From Avena insularis (Eukaryota; Streptophyta; Magnoliopsida; Poales; Poaceae): a DNA stretch of 64,000 nt. Position numbers and translations under genes: made by a program. This document shows positions 46,769 through 60,224 of this stretch, one piece after another (positions within the stretch are counted from its first letter, which is position 1; every line of letters starts with the position of its first letter). The notes beneath the pieces are model-generated. The model saw only the letters and a list, made by a program, of their open reading frames with translations, was not told the origin of the DNA and searched no databases. The stretch lies in assembly GCA_023614405.1 (NCBI GenBank), contig CM042685.1, forward strand, positions 233,781,661-233,845,660. Direction: 5' to 3'.

Positions 46769-48096
46769 GTCTCGCTAGTCCGAGACCATGGGGGATAAAT
46801 TCTATAGGGGGAGAGAGATCCTTCACGAGGAGGTGTGAGTGAGAAGTGAGGAGAGGGGTGCCTTTTATAGGAGGTGGGGGGGCACCCAAGGGGGTGGCCG
46901 ATGGCCATGGGGGCTTCCCCCTACCCTCCTTCATTCATGTGGGTGGACACTCCACTGACAAAAATCCATTCAAATCCCTCCACTCAAAATCCCACTCAAA
47001 CTTGCTATTAAATTTCCACCAAATTTAATGCAAACTCTCATTAAATAAAACTCTTTTATTTATTCAGAATTTTGTCAATTACTTTAATGACAAACATTCA
47101 CATATAACCCCTTGCTAGAATTCTATTTCACACGCATAACCTCTTTATGCAATTTCACCCAAAAACCTGTTTTGTTATCTAGTGAAATAAATTCCTGCGC
47201 TTGTTTATTATTTAGGCATGAAACATTTGCTCCAACTGGATGTCAGTGTACCTTAAATGTGTCACCCTATGGTTCGTGAATAATTCGGACATGATCGAGA
47301 CCCTTCTCCGATCAATAATCGATGTGAGGACACAGAGATCCATCGACTCCCACACATTCAACGATGACTTTCCTGTGATCGTCAGAACCTTTTACGCTTG
47401 TATGTTAATCCCTTTGTTTCACGATATATTACATGTCCGAGATTCGATCATCGGTATCTACATACCTAGTTTGATCTCGTTACTTACATGCACTCTTTTC
47501 TCGTTCCCGTGATATAACATTCTAGTGATCAAATCACTTGCTTGCAAGCTAACCAATGTGATATCACCGAGAGGGCCCAGAGTATATCTATCCGTCATCG
47601 GGATGAACAAATTACACTCTTCATCCATGATTCTCAACATAACACTTTAGTAGCTTTGAAGCCATATTTATAATCACCCAGTTACGGTGTGACGTTTGAT
47701 GTCAACAAGAAACTCTTCCGGTGTTAGTGATTGGCATGATCTCATGGTCTAAGGATAAGGATTACTTTGTAAGTTGTTTATAGCAATATAAACTCAATGA
47801 ATTTGATCGTAATGCTATACTTCGGATGACCGTTCATCACACCATTACACTAATGTTGTGGTCTCGTTATTAACAACATCCAATGTCTATGATCAGGAAA
47901 CTGTGATCATCTTGTTAATCAACGAACTAGTTTATGAGAGAGGCATAACTAGGAACTTTCTGTTTGTTTATTAAACACACATGTATTAACGTTTTCATAT
48001 TAATACAATTATAGCATGCAAAATAAACATCTATCATATACTTGGAATACACATAATAAACACTTTATTATTGCCTCTCAAGGCATATTCCCTTCA
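46769..48096 (-). repeat. Copia B left LTR, second segment
   Basis: Begins with the second gtctc TSD, then continues the LTR to ...GGCATATTCCCTTCA. The PPT (48097-48110) follows. Confidence 0.92.
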
Positions 48097-48161
48097 GTCT
48101 CCCACTTGCACTAGAGACAATAATCTAGTTACATAGTGATGTATCTAACACCCATGGAGTT

Positions 48162-49919
48162 CTAGTGTAGATCATGTTTTTCTCTAGGGAGAGTTTTAGT
48201 CAACGGATCTGCTACATTGAGATCCGTATGTACTTTACAAATCTTTATATCTCCATCATTGACATGCTCGCGTATGGAGTGAAACTGGCGCTTAATATGC
48301 TTGGAATGCTTGTGAGACCTTGGCTCTTTGGCATTGGCAATGGCACCATTGTTGTCACAATAGATCACCATTGGGTCCAACGCGTTTGCAACCACACCTA
48401 GTTCGGATATGAACTCCTTCATCCAAACTGCTTCCTGAGCCGCTTCCGAAGCAGCAACATATTCGGCCTCCGTCGTTGATCCCGCCACCACAGGTTGTTT
48501 GGAGCTCCTTCAACTAACCGCTCCGCCATTCATGAGAAATACGTATCCGGATTAAGACTTAGAGTCATCCGAATCAGTGTCAAAGCTAGCATCGACATAA
48601 CACTTAGCAACGAGCTCTTCTTCACCTCCGTATACAAGAAACATATCCTTAGTTCTTCGCAAGTACTTAAGGATATTCTTGACCGCTTTCCAGTGTTTCG
48701 AACCTGGATCCGATTGGTACCTACTAGTAAAACTAATAGCATGTGCCATCCGGTCTTGTACATAGCATGGCGTACATTATAGAGCCTATGGCTGAAGCAT
48801 AGGGGACTTTGTCCATTTTCTCTCTTTCTTCCGCCATAGCCATACTTTGGGTCTTACTCAATGTCGTGCCTTGTGTCATAGGTAAGAACCCCTTCTTACT
48901 ATCTTCCATTTTAAACTTCTTTAAAATATTATCAAGGTATGTACTTTGCGATATCCCTATTAGGCACCTAGATCTATCTCTATAGATCTTTATGCCTAAT
49001 ATGTATGACGCTTCACCTAGGTCCTTCATTGAAAATTTGTTGTTTAGATAACTTTTAACACTGTTAAAAGATTTATATCATTTCCGATCAATAATATGTC
49101 ATCCACATATAGTATCAGAAATGCCACATTGCTCCCACTCACTTTCTTGTAAATACAAGCTTCTCCATAAGTTTGGACAAATCCAAACTCTTTGATCACC
49201 TCATCAAAGCGTAGATTCCAACTTCGTGATGCTTGCTTCCATCCATAGATGGATCACTGAAGCTTGCACACCTTGTTAGCATCCTTGGGATTGACAAAAC
49301 CCTTTGGTTGTATCATATACAACTCTTCTTCAATATTACCATTGATAAACGCGGTTTTGACATCCATCTGCCATATCTCATAATCGAAATATGCAGCAAT
49401 TGCTAACATAATCCTAACTGACTTTAGCATCGCTACGGGAGAGAATGTCTCATCGTAGTCAACTTCTTGAATTTGTCGAAACCCCTTTGCGACAAGTCGA
49501 GCTTTATAAACGGTTACATTACCATCAGCATCATTTTTCCTTTTGAAAATCCATTTGTTCTCCACGGCCTTTCGGTCGTGAGGTAATTCCACCAAGTTCC
49601 AAACTTGATTTTCATACATGGATTCCATCTCGGATTTCATGGATTCTAACCATTTGTTGGAATCCGGGCTCATCATGGCTTCTTCATACGTCGCAGGGTC
49701 ATCATTTTCATTAACCATGAAATTCATGACAGGATTTCCCTACAGCTCGGGAGCTGCACGCGTCCTGCTAGACCTACGACATTCGGTAGTACTCTCTTTT
49801 GGAGTTTCATGATCATTATCATTAGTTCCTTCTTCAACTGGTGAAGCCAACTCCGGAACAACTTCCGGTGCTGCGCTACTCGCCATACTTTGAAGAGAAG
49901 GTTCAATAACCTCTTCGAG
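48162..49919 (-). pseudogene. Copia B reverse transcriptase and RNase H, broken
   Basis: The frame 49727-49254 holds KARLVAKGFRQIQEVDYDET and EIWQMDVKTAFINGNIEEEL with the first catalytic Asp, and ends at an in-frame TGA after VCKLQ. YVDDILLIG is readable near 49090-49115. The thumb and connection (MKDLGEASYILGIKIYRD) continue in 49029-48733. RNase H keeps CYVDASFDTDSDD, STTEAEYVAASEA and YCDNNGAIANAKEP, so its acidic residues are present. Frameshifts near 49060, 48750 and 48495 break the polyprotein. It would otherwise copy the element RNA. Confidence 0.87.
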
Positions 49920-51217
49920 TTATACTTTCCGACTACTCATGCCTTTCATGAGAAACTCTTTCTCTAGAAAGGATCCGTTCTTGGCAACAAAAACCTTGCC
50001 CTCGGATCTGTGATAGAAGGAATACCCAATTGTTTCCTTAGGGTATCCTATGAAGACACATTTTTCCGCTTTGGGTTCGAGTTTATCCGGTTGAAGTTTC
50101 TGCACATAAACATCGCATCCCCAAACTTTAAGAAATGATAGCTTAGGTTTATTTCCAAACCATAATTCATACAGTGTCTTTTCAACGAATTTAGATGGTG
50201 CCCGATTTAAAGTGAATGCAGCAGTTTCTAGTGCATAACCCCAAAATGACAACGGCAAGTCCGTCAGAGACATCATAGATCGAACCATATCTAATAAAGT
50301 ATGATTGCGACATTCTGACATACCATTTCACTGTGGTGTTCCGGCAGGTCTGAGTTGTGAAACAATTCCACACTCTTTCATGTGAGTGCTAAACTCGTAA
50401 CTTAGATACTCACCTCCACGGTCGGACCGTAGAAATTTGATCTTTCTATTACGATGATTTTCCACTTCATTCTGAAATTCTTTGAACTTTTCAAATGTTT
50501 CAGACTTATGTTTCATAAAGTAGATATAACCGTATCTACTCAAATCATCCGTGAAAGTAAAAAATAACGATATCCACCTCGCGCCGACACACTCATTGGA
50601 CCACATATATCAGAATGTATGATTTCCAATAAATCTGTCGCCCGTTCCATTGAACCGGAAAACGGCGTTCTAGTCATCTTGCCCATAAGACATGGCTCAC
50701 ATGTATCAAATGATTCAAAATCAAGTGATTCCAAAAGTCCATCTGAATGGAGCTTCTTCATGCGTTTAACGCCAATATGACCTTGACGGCAGTGCCACAT
50801 ATATGCGGATATATCATCATTAAGTTTAATCCTTTTAGCATCAACATTGTGAATATGTGTAACATTATTATCGAGATCCAAAAGAAATAAACCATTCATC
50901 ATCGGTGCATGACCATAAAAGATTTCATTCATATAAATGGAACAACCATTGTTCTCGGATTTAAATGAATAACCACTTCGCATCAAACACGATCCAGATA
51001 CAATGTTCATGCTTAGTGTTGGCGCCAGATAACAATTCTTCAAGTTTATTACTAATCCCGACGGCAGATGGAGAGGTAGCGTTCCGAAGGCGATCACATC
51101 AGCGCTTGATCCATTGCCGACACGCATCTTGACCTCACCCCTTGCTAGCGGTCGCTTGTTCCGCAGCCCCTGATTCAAGTTACAAATATTAGCAAATGAA
51201 CCGGTATCAAATACCTA
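49920..51217 (-). pseudogene. Copia B protease and integrase, broken
   Basis: The protease site DTGSFANICN lies at 51208-51179 and is preceded by TAG at 51215-51217. The frame 51178-50540 covers the rest of the protease (MRVGNGSSADVIAFGTLPLH) and the pre-integrase HHCC domain (WHCRQGHIGVKRMKKLH, CEPC) up to HSDICGPMS. A frameshift near 50570 leads to TFTDDLSRYGYIYFMKHKSE and LRSDRGGEY. A TAA or TGA-type stop near 50328 and then NGMSECRNHT give the third catalytic residue (Glu) in frame 50321-49920. All three DDE residues are present but spread over two frames. Confidence 0.86.
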
Positions 51218-51289
51218 GGTGCTACTGTGAGCACTAGTCAAGTACACATCAATAACATGAATATCATATATACCTTTGTTTACCTTGCC

Positions 51290-52102
51290 GGCCTTCTTGT
51301 CTTCCAAATACTTGGGGCAGTTGCGCTTCCAATGGCCAGTCCCCTTACAATAGTAGCACTCGGTATCAGACTTAGGTCCAACTCAGGGTTTCTTTTCAGG
51401 CGCGACAACCGGATTTCCACCCTTACTTCCCTTCCGTTTTCCCTTCTTGTATTTCTTGGAACCAGTGTTCCTATTGATCATCAACACTTGATGTTCCTTT
51501 TTGATGTCCACTTCTGCATTTTTAAGCATTGACATAAGCTCGGGGAGAGACTTCTTCATGCCTTGCATATTATAGTTCATCATGAAGCTCTTATAGCTAG
51601 GTGGCAGAGACTGCAGAACACGATGGATGCCTAAGTCAATGGGAATCGTTATTCCCAAGGACACAAGCTTATCGGCGTAACCCGACATCTTGAGTACATG
51701 CTCACTAACGGAGCTGTGCTCTTCCATCATGCAGCTAAAGAACTTTTCTGAAGCGTTGTAGCTCTCTACAACAGCATGTGTGTTGAAAATCATTTTCAAC
51801 TCACCCATTGTATCAAATGCATTGCTGCTTTCAAAACGCTTTCGAAGTTCCGGCTCTAGCCCATACAATATGCCACAATGAACTAAGTTGTGGTCCTCCT
51901 GACGAGTCTGATAGACATTCTTCTCCTCATAAGGGGCATCCTCAAAAGATGGGGGGCCTAGTGGCGCTTCTAGCACATATTGATTTTGTGCAGCAGAGAG
52001 GAGAATCCTCAAATTCATGGCCCATTCGGTAAAGTTGCTACCGTTCATTGCAAGTTTCTCTTTCTCCATGAACACATTGAAATTAAAAACAGGTGGTGCC
52101 AT
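51290..52102 (-). pseudogene. Copia B Gag, stop before the zinc knuckle
   Basis: ATG at 52102 (MAPPVFNFNVFMEKEKLAMN). 239 codons are open to a TGA at 51383-51385, where CGA (Arg) is expected; this is a C-to-T change at CpG. The frame then continues to an intact knuckle CYYCKGTGHWKRNC near 51310-51350. Capsid-like stretches are FTEWAMNLRILLSAAQN, GLEPELRKRFESSNAFD and SYNASEKFFSCMMEEHSS. A basic KKYKKGKRKGSKGG region precedes the stop. Gag is otherwise complete. Confidence 0.88.
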
Positions 52103-52149
52103 CTACAACAGAATTTTTAAAGTTTAGACTAAGTTTATGATAGATTGAG
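52103..52149 (-). other. Copia B 5' leader, gag-proximal stub
   Basis: 47 bp between the gag ATG and the insertion of Copia C. The last five bases, ttgag (52145-52149), are the TSD. Confidence 0.85.
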
Positions 52150-53519
52150 TGTTGGTCCACATAGAGATAAAACAAAAACTTCCCCTCTAACGTGGTGATC
52201 CCAAGATCTAGCTGAGGTAGAAGGCCACGAGGTTTACCACTAGAAGCGCAGTTGCAGATTACTGATGAAGCGCGTCAGTTGATGCAGTGCAGTCCTTTGC
52301 GATCTGATCGTCCTGGTGCTGATCATACAACACCTCTGATGGTATCCACACGTGCAAGGAGGAGCGCCGACGGCGAACTACTAGATTCGGTATGGCGGCA
52401 GTACTGTTGTGGAGCTAGGGTTTCCAACACATGGAATGACCTAACCGAACAACGATTAACCTTTCTGGGTTACAGTGCTCCACTATATATAGGGAGTGAA
52501 CGTGGGCTCTGCTCTCGCGGCCCATTCACCAAAGCCCATATAATGTTAGTCCTTGTGAGTCCAACTCACTGACTCAGTCCAAATCAGGCTCGGGTCCAAC
52601 CCAACCAGATTTCCAGTTCAGATCTAATCCAAACTTGCTTCCGCTCTTAAGTGTGTGACCCCGCAGGCTCATGGCTACTTGGACATGATTAGAGTCCGAC
52701 TCTAAATCGACCAGTCGGTAGCGGCTCCTAGCAGAACATGCCAAATCCCAAGTACCAAAGAGTCATGACGACTTGCCTTTCCAATGTGACTTGTGTCCGA
52801 GTTCCTTTTGCCTCACAATATACCTTGTCAGACTATAGGCGAATATATGTCATCCCTTAAATACTCCGACTCTCTTCTCGATCCGAGATAAGTGATTCAC
52901 CCGACTAACTCTTAGTCGCTTGCCTCGGTTAACACTTAACCGAGTCGTACATGGCCATGATTTCCGAATCATATCATCCGAGAGGGCCTAGAGAATATCT
53001 CTCCAAGTGGAGGGGCAAAATCCCATGTTGGTTATTCACATCACGCAGCTTGATTCTCAGTCAACCCGAAGTCTGCCTTTATAACTGCCCATTTACGGAT
53101 CAGTGTTTGACAGAATCTAAGTCGGTGATCCTCAACTCGGACTATGCAATAACCTCAGGTCTAAGGATTACATTGATTGAGATATACAAATGACAACTTG
53201 TTCGTTGTACCTCAATATGGGTCAATCCGACTCGCTAAACTCTTTAACCGAGTCTGTGTAAGTTGGAATAGCATCTCCATGCCCATGACAAGTGGAACCG
53301 AGTCATCAAGCCAACTTTCACATTGGTCTAAGTTGTGTGTCCAGCACAACCTCAATGACCAAGGATATTTAGTACAAACAACATGAATGCATAGTTCCAC
53401 AACCGAATCACATATTCAATGATACACATCAGATATTTATACAAGGACTACTTAATATCTTTATGAATACAATTGGAAATATCATCATACATGATTGCCT
53501 CTAGGGCATATTCCCAACA
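52150..53519 (-). repeat. 3' LTR of Copia C
   Basis: TGTTGGTCCACATAG to GGGCATATTCCCAACA. It aligns with 58856-60224 with few differences. A TATA box CTATATATAG lies at 52483-52492, repeated at 59189-59198. The PPT follows at 53520-53533. Confidence 0.94.
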
Positions 53520-53553
53520 GTCTCCCACTTGCACTGGAGTCAATCTTCCGACA

Positions 53554-55279
53554 TCACATGTCTAAGCATCTAATGCCCATGGCTCTCAGGTGCGCCTCAT
53601 GCTTTGGCTGGGTTAACGACTTTGTCAATGGATCCGCAATATTTGCATCCATGTGTACCTTGCATAACTTGATATCACCCTGATCCACGAACTGGCGAAT
53701 CAGGTGGTACCGCATGAGTATGTGCTTGTTCTTCTGGTGTTGTCTAGATTCCTTGGCTTGTGCAATAGCACCATTGTTGTCACAATACACGTCTAACGGA
53801 TTGGACAAGCCCTGAACCACACCAAGATCCATGAGGAAATTCCTCATCCAAACAGCTTCCTTTGCTGCCTCCGAGACGGCAATACACTCAGCTCTATTGT
53901 AGATGCAGACACAGTCTCTTGCTTGGAACTCTTCCAGCTCACAGCACCTCCGTTTATAATAAACACGTATCCGGATTGCGAACGAGAATCATCAGAGTCG
54001 GTAAGATAACTCGCATCCGTGTAACCCTTTACACTGAGTTCATCTTCACCACCATAAACCAAGAACATATCCTTAGTACTTCTCAAGTACTTTAGGATAT
54101 TTTTAGCCGCTGTCTAGTGGATTTCTCCAGGATCAGCCTGGTATCTGCTCACAATACTTAGAGCATATGAAACATTCGGCCTAGTACAAATCATGGCATA
54201 CATGATGGATCCGACTGCAGAAGCATACGGAATCACACTCATCCGACTTTGCTCATCAGTTGTCGAAGGACACTGAGTCTTGCTAAGTTTTACACCATGG
54301 GACATCGGTAAGAACCCCTTCTTAGACGATTCCATGTTGAACTTCTTCAACACTTTGTCCAAATAAGTACTCTGACTCAATCCAATGAGCCTCCTTGATC
54401 TATCTCTATAGATCCAGATTCCGAGGATGTATGTTGCCTCACCCAAGTATTTCATTGAGAAACTCCTTTCCAATGATTCCTTGGTTTCTTGCAACATCTA
54501 GACATCATTTCCAATCAGTAATATGTCATCCACATATAAGATTAGAAAGTTTACTTTGTTCCCACTAAACTTCTTGTACAAACAAGAATCATGATCACTC
54601 TTGATGAAGCCAAACGATTTGATTACCTCATCAAAGCAAATATTCCAACTCCAAGATGCTTGCTTCAACCCATAAATGAATTTCTGAAGTTTACATACTT
54701 TGTCAGCATTAGCCGGATCGACAAAACCTTCGGGTTGTATCATTTACACGTCCTCGGTTAAATTTCCGTTAAGGAAAGCCGTTTTGACATACATCGGCCA
54801 TATCTCATAGTAGAAATAGGCCGCTATAGCTAACATGATCCGAACTAATTTAAGCATCGCTACGGGCGAGAAAGTCTCGTCGTAATCTACTCCTTGAACT
54901 TGTAGGAACCCCTTCGCGACAAGGTGTGCTTTATAGATGGAAACATTTCCATCCATATCAGTTTTCTTCTTAAAGTCCCATTTGCACTCGACGGGTCTTG
55001 CACCGTCTGGGAGATCAACCAAGTTCCAAACTTGATTTTCATCCATGGACTTTAACTCGGATCTCATGGCTCCAAGCCATGAATCGGAATCAGATCCCAC
55101 CATCGCTTCCGAATAATTTGCCGGCTCATCACTGTCTAATAGTAATACATCACGAACACTTCGTAATCTTGCCGATCTTCGTAGTACAGGTGCTGCTGCC
55201 GGCTCAGCTACCACGACCGGCTCAACCTCCAAGGTTTTTGCCGACTCGCTACTAGCCGGTTCCTCTAGAATTTCTTCGA
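53554..55279 (-). pseudogene. Copia C reverse transcriptase and RNase H, broken
   Basis: The frame from 56321 runs through the start of RT (KAHLVAKGFLQVQGVDYDET) to a TAA at 54744. The first catalytic Asp of the QMDVKTAFLNG motif is Tyr here (PMYVKTAFLNG), so the polymerase is dead even without the stops. The same frame resumes with MIQPEGFVDPANADKVCKLQ and YVDDILLIGNDV, then stops at 54498 (TAG) and 54114 (TAG in place of a Trp codon). RNase H has GYTDASYLTDSDD, a one-base frameshift near 53890 in the STTEAEY-equivalent region, and VYCDNNGAIAQAKES. It ends at 53554 (MGIRCLDM). Confidence 0.88.
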
Positions 55280-56566
55280 GCTGCACCGTGCTCCCACTTA
55301 CTCCCCGACGGATAAACTCTTTCTCAAGGAAGACACCATTCCGAGCGATAAACACTTTGCCGTCTTCTCGGTTGTAGAAGTAGTAACCCAATGTTTCCCT
55401 CGGATACCCCACGAAAATACACTTATCCAACTTGGCTGTAAGCTTTTCCGACTGAAGTCGCTTGACAAATGCTTCACAACCCCAAATCTTAAGAAAAGAC
55501 AAACTCGACTTTTTGCCTGTCCACATCTCATGCGGTGTCTTATCTACCGATTTTGATGGTTCTCTGTTTAGTGTGAACACCGATGTTTCTAGACAATAAC
55601 CCCAAAATGATAAAGGTAGATCTGTCCGACTCATCATTGATCGTACCATGTCCAACAAGGTTCGATTCCGCCTTTCCGAAACACCATTCCTTTGCGGCGT
55701 TCCTGGCGGAGTAAGTTGGGGAACTATTCCACAACTTTTCAGATGGTCATCAAACTCATGGCTCATGTACTCGCCTCCTCGATCCGACCGAAGAAACTTT
55801 ATTTTCTTGCCGAGTTGGTTCTGTGCTTCATTCTGGAATTCTTTGAACTTTTCAAAGGCTTCCAACTTATGTTTCATCAAGTAGATATATCCATACCTAC
55901 TCAAATCATCAGTGAAGGTAATGAAGTACTCATAACCACCCCTAGCTGTCGTGCTCATTGGTCCACATACATCACTATGTACTAGTCCCAACAAGTCGGA
56001 CGCCCTTTCACAACTCTTTGCAAAAGGTGTCTTGGTCATTTTGCCGAGTAGGCAAGATATGCATGTCTCGAACGACTCCAAGTTGAACGAAGTTAGGAGT
56101 CCATCATCATGGAGCTTCTTCATGCGTTTCCAACTTATATGACCAAGCCGACAGTGCCAAAAGTAAGTCATATTCAGATCATTTGGTTTCAACCTTTTAA
56201 CATTTATGTTATAAACCAACTCACCATCAAGATTCAAAATAAATAACCCGTCACGACGGGCAAAGCCATGAAACATATCATTCAAATACAAAGAACAACC
56301 ATTATTCTTGATATTGCCCATAGCCTTGCCTCATCAAACATGAAGCGAAATAATATTTCGATCGAGCTTGGAACATAATAACAATTATTCAGTTCCATAA
56401 TGAATCCGGAAGGTAAATGAAGTTGCATCGTGCCGACTTCCAACGTAGCAACTCTTGCTTTGTTGCCGACTCGAATATCAACGTCGCCTCTTGCTACGCT
56501 CCTAGTTCGTACCAGTCCCTGCAACGAGTTGCAGATGTGAATAACTGATCAAGGATCATATACCTA
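55280..56566 (-). pseudogene. Copia C protease remnant and intact integrase core
   Basis: The protease active site reads VYDP-stop-SVIHICNS: Thr-Gly became Pro-TGA, and a TAG (56564-56566) sits three codons before the Asp. A frameshift near 56320 leads into an open frame from 56321 (numbering from there). It carries the HHCC pre-integrase domain (H56, H61, C87, C90) and the DDE triad D117, D180 and E216 with the normal 35-residue D-E spacing, followed by the C-terminal domain (KLTAKLDKCIFVGYPRETLG). The integrase would join element ends to target DNA; its sequence is intact but it cannot be expressed as part of a full polyprotein. Confidence 0.88.
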
Positions 56567-56639
56567 AGAACTACTAAGTGCATCAACAAGATATATGTCT
56601 ATAACATTGCAAACAAGTGTACCTGAGTCAGAAGTCATA

Positions 56640-57490
56640 CCTCCACTCTTGGCTTTGTCGGCCAAGTACTTGCTGCAGTTCCTCTTCCAGTGGCCATCCG
56701 CCTTGCAGTAGAAGCAAGTGGATCCAGCTGAAGGAGATGTCTTAGTCCCTGAGGAAGCGCTTGGGACCGGGTCCTAAGCCTGCTTTCCTCCTGACTTAGC
56801 CTTCTTCTTAGTCCAAGAATTCTTCTTGAACTTAGCCTTATTCTGCACTATCAACACTTGACTGGCGCCCTTTTTGAGATCCGCCTCTGCCTGCTTGAGC
56901 ATCCCATGCAATTCAGTGAGCTTCTTATCCATACCATGCATGTGGTAGTTCGAAATGAACTGCCCATATGCACTAGGAAGAGAGTTCAGAATTATATCCG
57001 TAGCGAACTCTTCGCCAATGGGGTAGCCAAGCCTCTCCAGAGACTGCACATAACCAACCATTTTGATCACATGCGGACTCAATGGATCACCATCCTTAAG
57101 CTTGCAACTCAGCAAAGCCTGAGAGACTTGATACCTCTCAGTCTTCGCCTGAGCCTGGAACATAATTTTGAGGCTTTCGATCATATCGTAGGCCTCAACA
57201 TGCTCGAACTGCTTTTGCAAGTCCGGTTCCATGTGAGCAAGCATAAGACAACTAATATCCGTGGACTCATCCTTAGCCCGGCGGTAGGCATTGGTGGCAG
57301 CGACAGTCGCATTCTCATTCGGCTCATTTGGAAGTGGGTTGTCTAGGACATGGTCCTTCTTTTCTTGTTTGAGAACAATTCTCAGATTTCGATACCAGTT
57401 GGTAAAATTAGTGTCATTCAGTTTATCTTTCTCAAGGATAGTTCTCAACGCAAAACCGGATATCTGAGAGTGACTGCTACTTGGTGCCAT
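56640..57490 (-). pseudogene. Copia C Gag, stop before the zinc knuckle
   Basis: ATG at 57490 (MAPSSSHSQISGFALRTILE), 238 open codons, then TAG at 56774-56776. The same frame continues with DPVPSASSGTKTSPSAGS and one intact knuckle CFYCKADGHWKRNC near 56690-56735. The capsid-like part has NFTNWYRNLRIVLKQEKKDH, HMEPDLQKQFEHVEAYDM and SQALLSCKLKDGDPLSPH, the usual Angela/BARE Gag layout. A Lys-rich stretch precedes the stop. Confidence 0.88.
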
Positions 57491-58842
57491 GATCTACAAC
57501 AGAAAATATGCAAAACACTTAAGACATGTATTCATAAAAGAGCAAGCATATTAAACATTTTAATATTTTATGCTCCCACTAGAACCAATACCCCTCCGAT
57601 GGTTACTTAGTGATTCAGGATCCTAAATAAGAAAGTCGGCTAATGAGCTTTAGCATCACCGCTAGCCGCCAAGTGATCTAGGTAGACAACTCCTTGTCAA
57701 TCGTATCTCATATGACTCCTGTTGGACAGGTGGCATCACATGCCCTGGCTCCCATACGACTTTTCCCCGAGTCCCACAACCGTTGTGATAGACCCGTCTA
57801 GCTTACCGAGTGTTTCGGCAGTAAGAGTCTGACTCAAACCCACCTAGTAGGAAAGAATTGGTAGCACCTCAATTTTATGAGCCCACTACCAAAAATGTCC
57901 GACTTTTGATGTGCAAACACTGGCGGGAAAACCGACTAGACCTTCTTTGAGGGATAAAGTTTTACCGACTATCTAATAGAGGTAAAACAGAGACATAACA
58001 ATAACACATAATAAAATAATCATTATGTGAAATGGTATGGCTCCCTTCATGGCGATCTCCATCTCCACAAAGCCCGTAATCCGACTCGTGCCAACTCTTG
58101 CCACTTGCCGTCTTACTCCATGTTGCCAGCATGTACATCGCCTTGCTTGCCATCCGGGCTCTCCAAATAGCTACACTAGCTTAGTAAAGTAAATTACAAG
58201 GAGAATCCGACAAGCAGGTCGTTATACAATAATATGGCAGCACCTAGGCTCCAGCCGGCTGACAAAACCGTGATTCGCAAATCACGTATGGATTTCACAA
58301 ATACATCACATGAACATGAACTATACCATTCACAACTTCCTGCAAAAACAAGTTATGCATAGATACAATATCTTCCGGTGTTGTGAAACTCGCAACGACA
58401 TCTAAGGCGCTACGACAGGGCAAAGCCGGCGGTCCCGCTAGCCGGATAATGGGCGGGGATTGAAGGGGAAGCGCCCCTCGCGGGTGCGGGCAGCGCCCGA
58501 CGAATTTTCCGAAAACGTAGATCTCATCTTCGATCCGGACATGGATTCCGACCATTGTTTCGACTCGATCAAACTCTTTGATCTTCGATCACCGCATCTG
58601 GATTTACGTGTCACAGTCTACCCCGATGGCGGAAGCCGAACGGTAGGGGTATGTCGTTCCACGACCTCAGTAGTATGATCATGGAAATCAGATCTACCAT
58701 TCCCCGAGTACAGTTGATCCAGTCAACCTCGTACAAAACCGATCTATCTCATAGATCGACCACCAAAACAGCATATAAATCTCATCTACAGCCTACCGCA
58801 TATCACATATGCGAGATCTCGAGCCTAAAACCAGAAGCTATT
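57491..58842 (-). other. Copia C 5' leader
   Basis: 1.35 kb of untranslated leader between PBS and gag. The small ORFs (for example 58460-58678) lack recognisable domains and codon support. No nested element is seen. Confidence 0.7.
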
Positions 58843-58854
58843 GCTCTGATACCA
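58843..58854 (-). other. PBS of Copia C (tRNA-iMet type)
   Basis: TGGTATCAGAGC on the - strand, one base from the LTR start at 58856. Confidence 0.9.
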
Positions 58855-58855
58855 C

Positions 58856-60224
58856 TGTTGGGCCACGTAGAGATAAAACAAAAATTTCCCCTCTAACGTG
58901 GTGATCCCATGGTCTAGCTGAGGTAGAAGGCCACGAGGTTTACCACTAGACGCGCAGTTGCGGATTACTGATGAAGCGCGTTAGTTGATGCAGTGCAGTC
59001 CTTTGCGATCCGATCGCCCTGGTGCTGATCGTACAACACCTCTGCTGGTATCCACACGTGCAAGGAGGAGCGCCGGCGGCGAACTGCTAGATTCGTTACG
59101 GCGGCAGGATTGTTGTGGAGCTAGGCTTTCCAACACATGGAATGACCTAACCGAACAACGATTAACCTTTCTGGGTTACGGTGCTCCACTATATATAGGG
59201 AGTGAACGTGGGCTCTGCTCGTGCGGCCCATTCACCAAAGCCCATATAATGTTAGTCCCTGTGAGTCTAACTCACTAACTCAGTCCAAATCATGCTCTGG
59301 TCCAACCCAACCAGATTTCCAGTTCAGATCCAATCCAAACTTGCTCCCGCTCTTAAGTGTGTGACCCAGCAGGCTCATGGCTACTTGGACATGATTAGAG
59401 TCCGACTCTAAATCGATCAGTCGGTAGCGGCTCCTAGTAGAACATGCCGACTCCCAAGTACCAAAGAGTCATGACGACTTGCCTTTCCAATGTGACTTGC
59501 GTCGAGTCCCTTTTGCCTCACGACATACCTTGTCAGACTATAGGCGAATATATGTCATCCCTTAAATACTCCGACTCTCTTCTCGATCTGAGATAAGTGA
59601 TTCACCCGACTAACTCTTAGTCGATCACCTCGGTTAAAACTTAACCGAGTCGTGCATGGCCATGCTTTCCGAATCATATCATCCGAGAGGGCCCAGAGAA
59701 TATCTCTCCAAGTGGAGGGGCAAAATCCCATCTTGGTTATTCACATCACGCAGCTTGATTCTCAGTCGACCCGAACTCTGCCTTTATAACTGCCCAGTTA
59801 CGGATCAGTGTTTGACAGAGCCTAAGTTGGTGATCCTTAACTCGGACTATGCAATAACCTTAGGTCTAAGGATTACATTGATTGAGATATACAAATGACA
59901 ACTTGTTCGTTGTACCTCAATATGGGTCAATCTGACTCGCTAAACTCTTTAGCCGAGTCTGTGTAAGTTGGAATAGCATCTCCATGCCCATGACAAGTGG
60001 AACCGAGTCATCAAGCCAACTTTCACATTGGTCTAAGTTGTGTGTCCATCACAACCTCAATGACCAAGGATATTTAGTATAAACAACATGAATGCATAGT
60101 TCCACAACCGAATCACATATTCAATGGTACACATCAGATGTTTATACAAGGACTACTTAATATCTTTATGAATACAATGGGAAATATCATCATACATGAT
60201 TGCCTCTAGGGCATATTCCCAACA
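58856..60224 (-). repeat. 5' LTR of Copia C
   Basis: TGTTGGGCCACGTAGAG to GGGCATATTCCCAACA, 1,369 bp, followed by the ttgag TSD. The TATA box is at 59189-59198. Confidence 0.94.

Larger units (their letters stand above)
52150..60224 (-). mobile_element. Copia C (related Angela/BARE-type family), complete
   Basis: 8,075 bp with perfect ttgag TSDs (52145-52149, 60225-60229). LTRs are 52150-53519 (1,370 bp) and 58856-60224 (1,369 bp), which in element sense begin TGTTGGGAATATGCCCTAG. PPT and PBS place it on the - strand. Its LTR body differs from Copia A and B, and its proteins are clearly related but diverged. It is the youngest-looking Copia here by position, yet its polyprotein has several nonsense codons. 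Confidence 0.95.

Noticed and set aside
58843..58854. GCTCTGATACCA motifs (also 25228, 34214, 39144, 61232) as possible tRNA genes.
   Set aside because: These are primer-binding sites next to LTRs. No cloverleaf or tRNA promoter boxes surround them.
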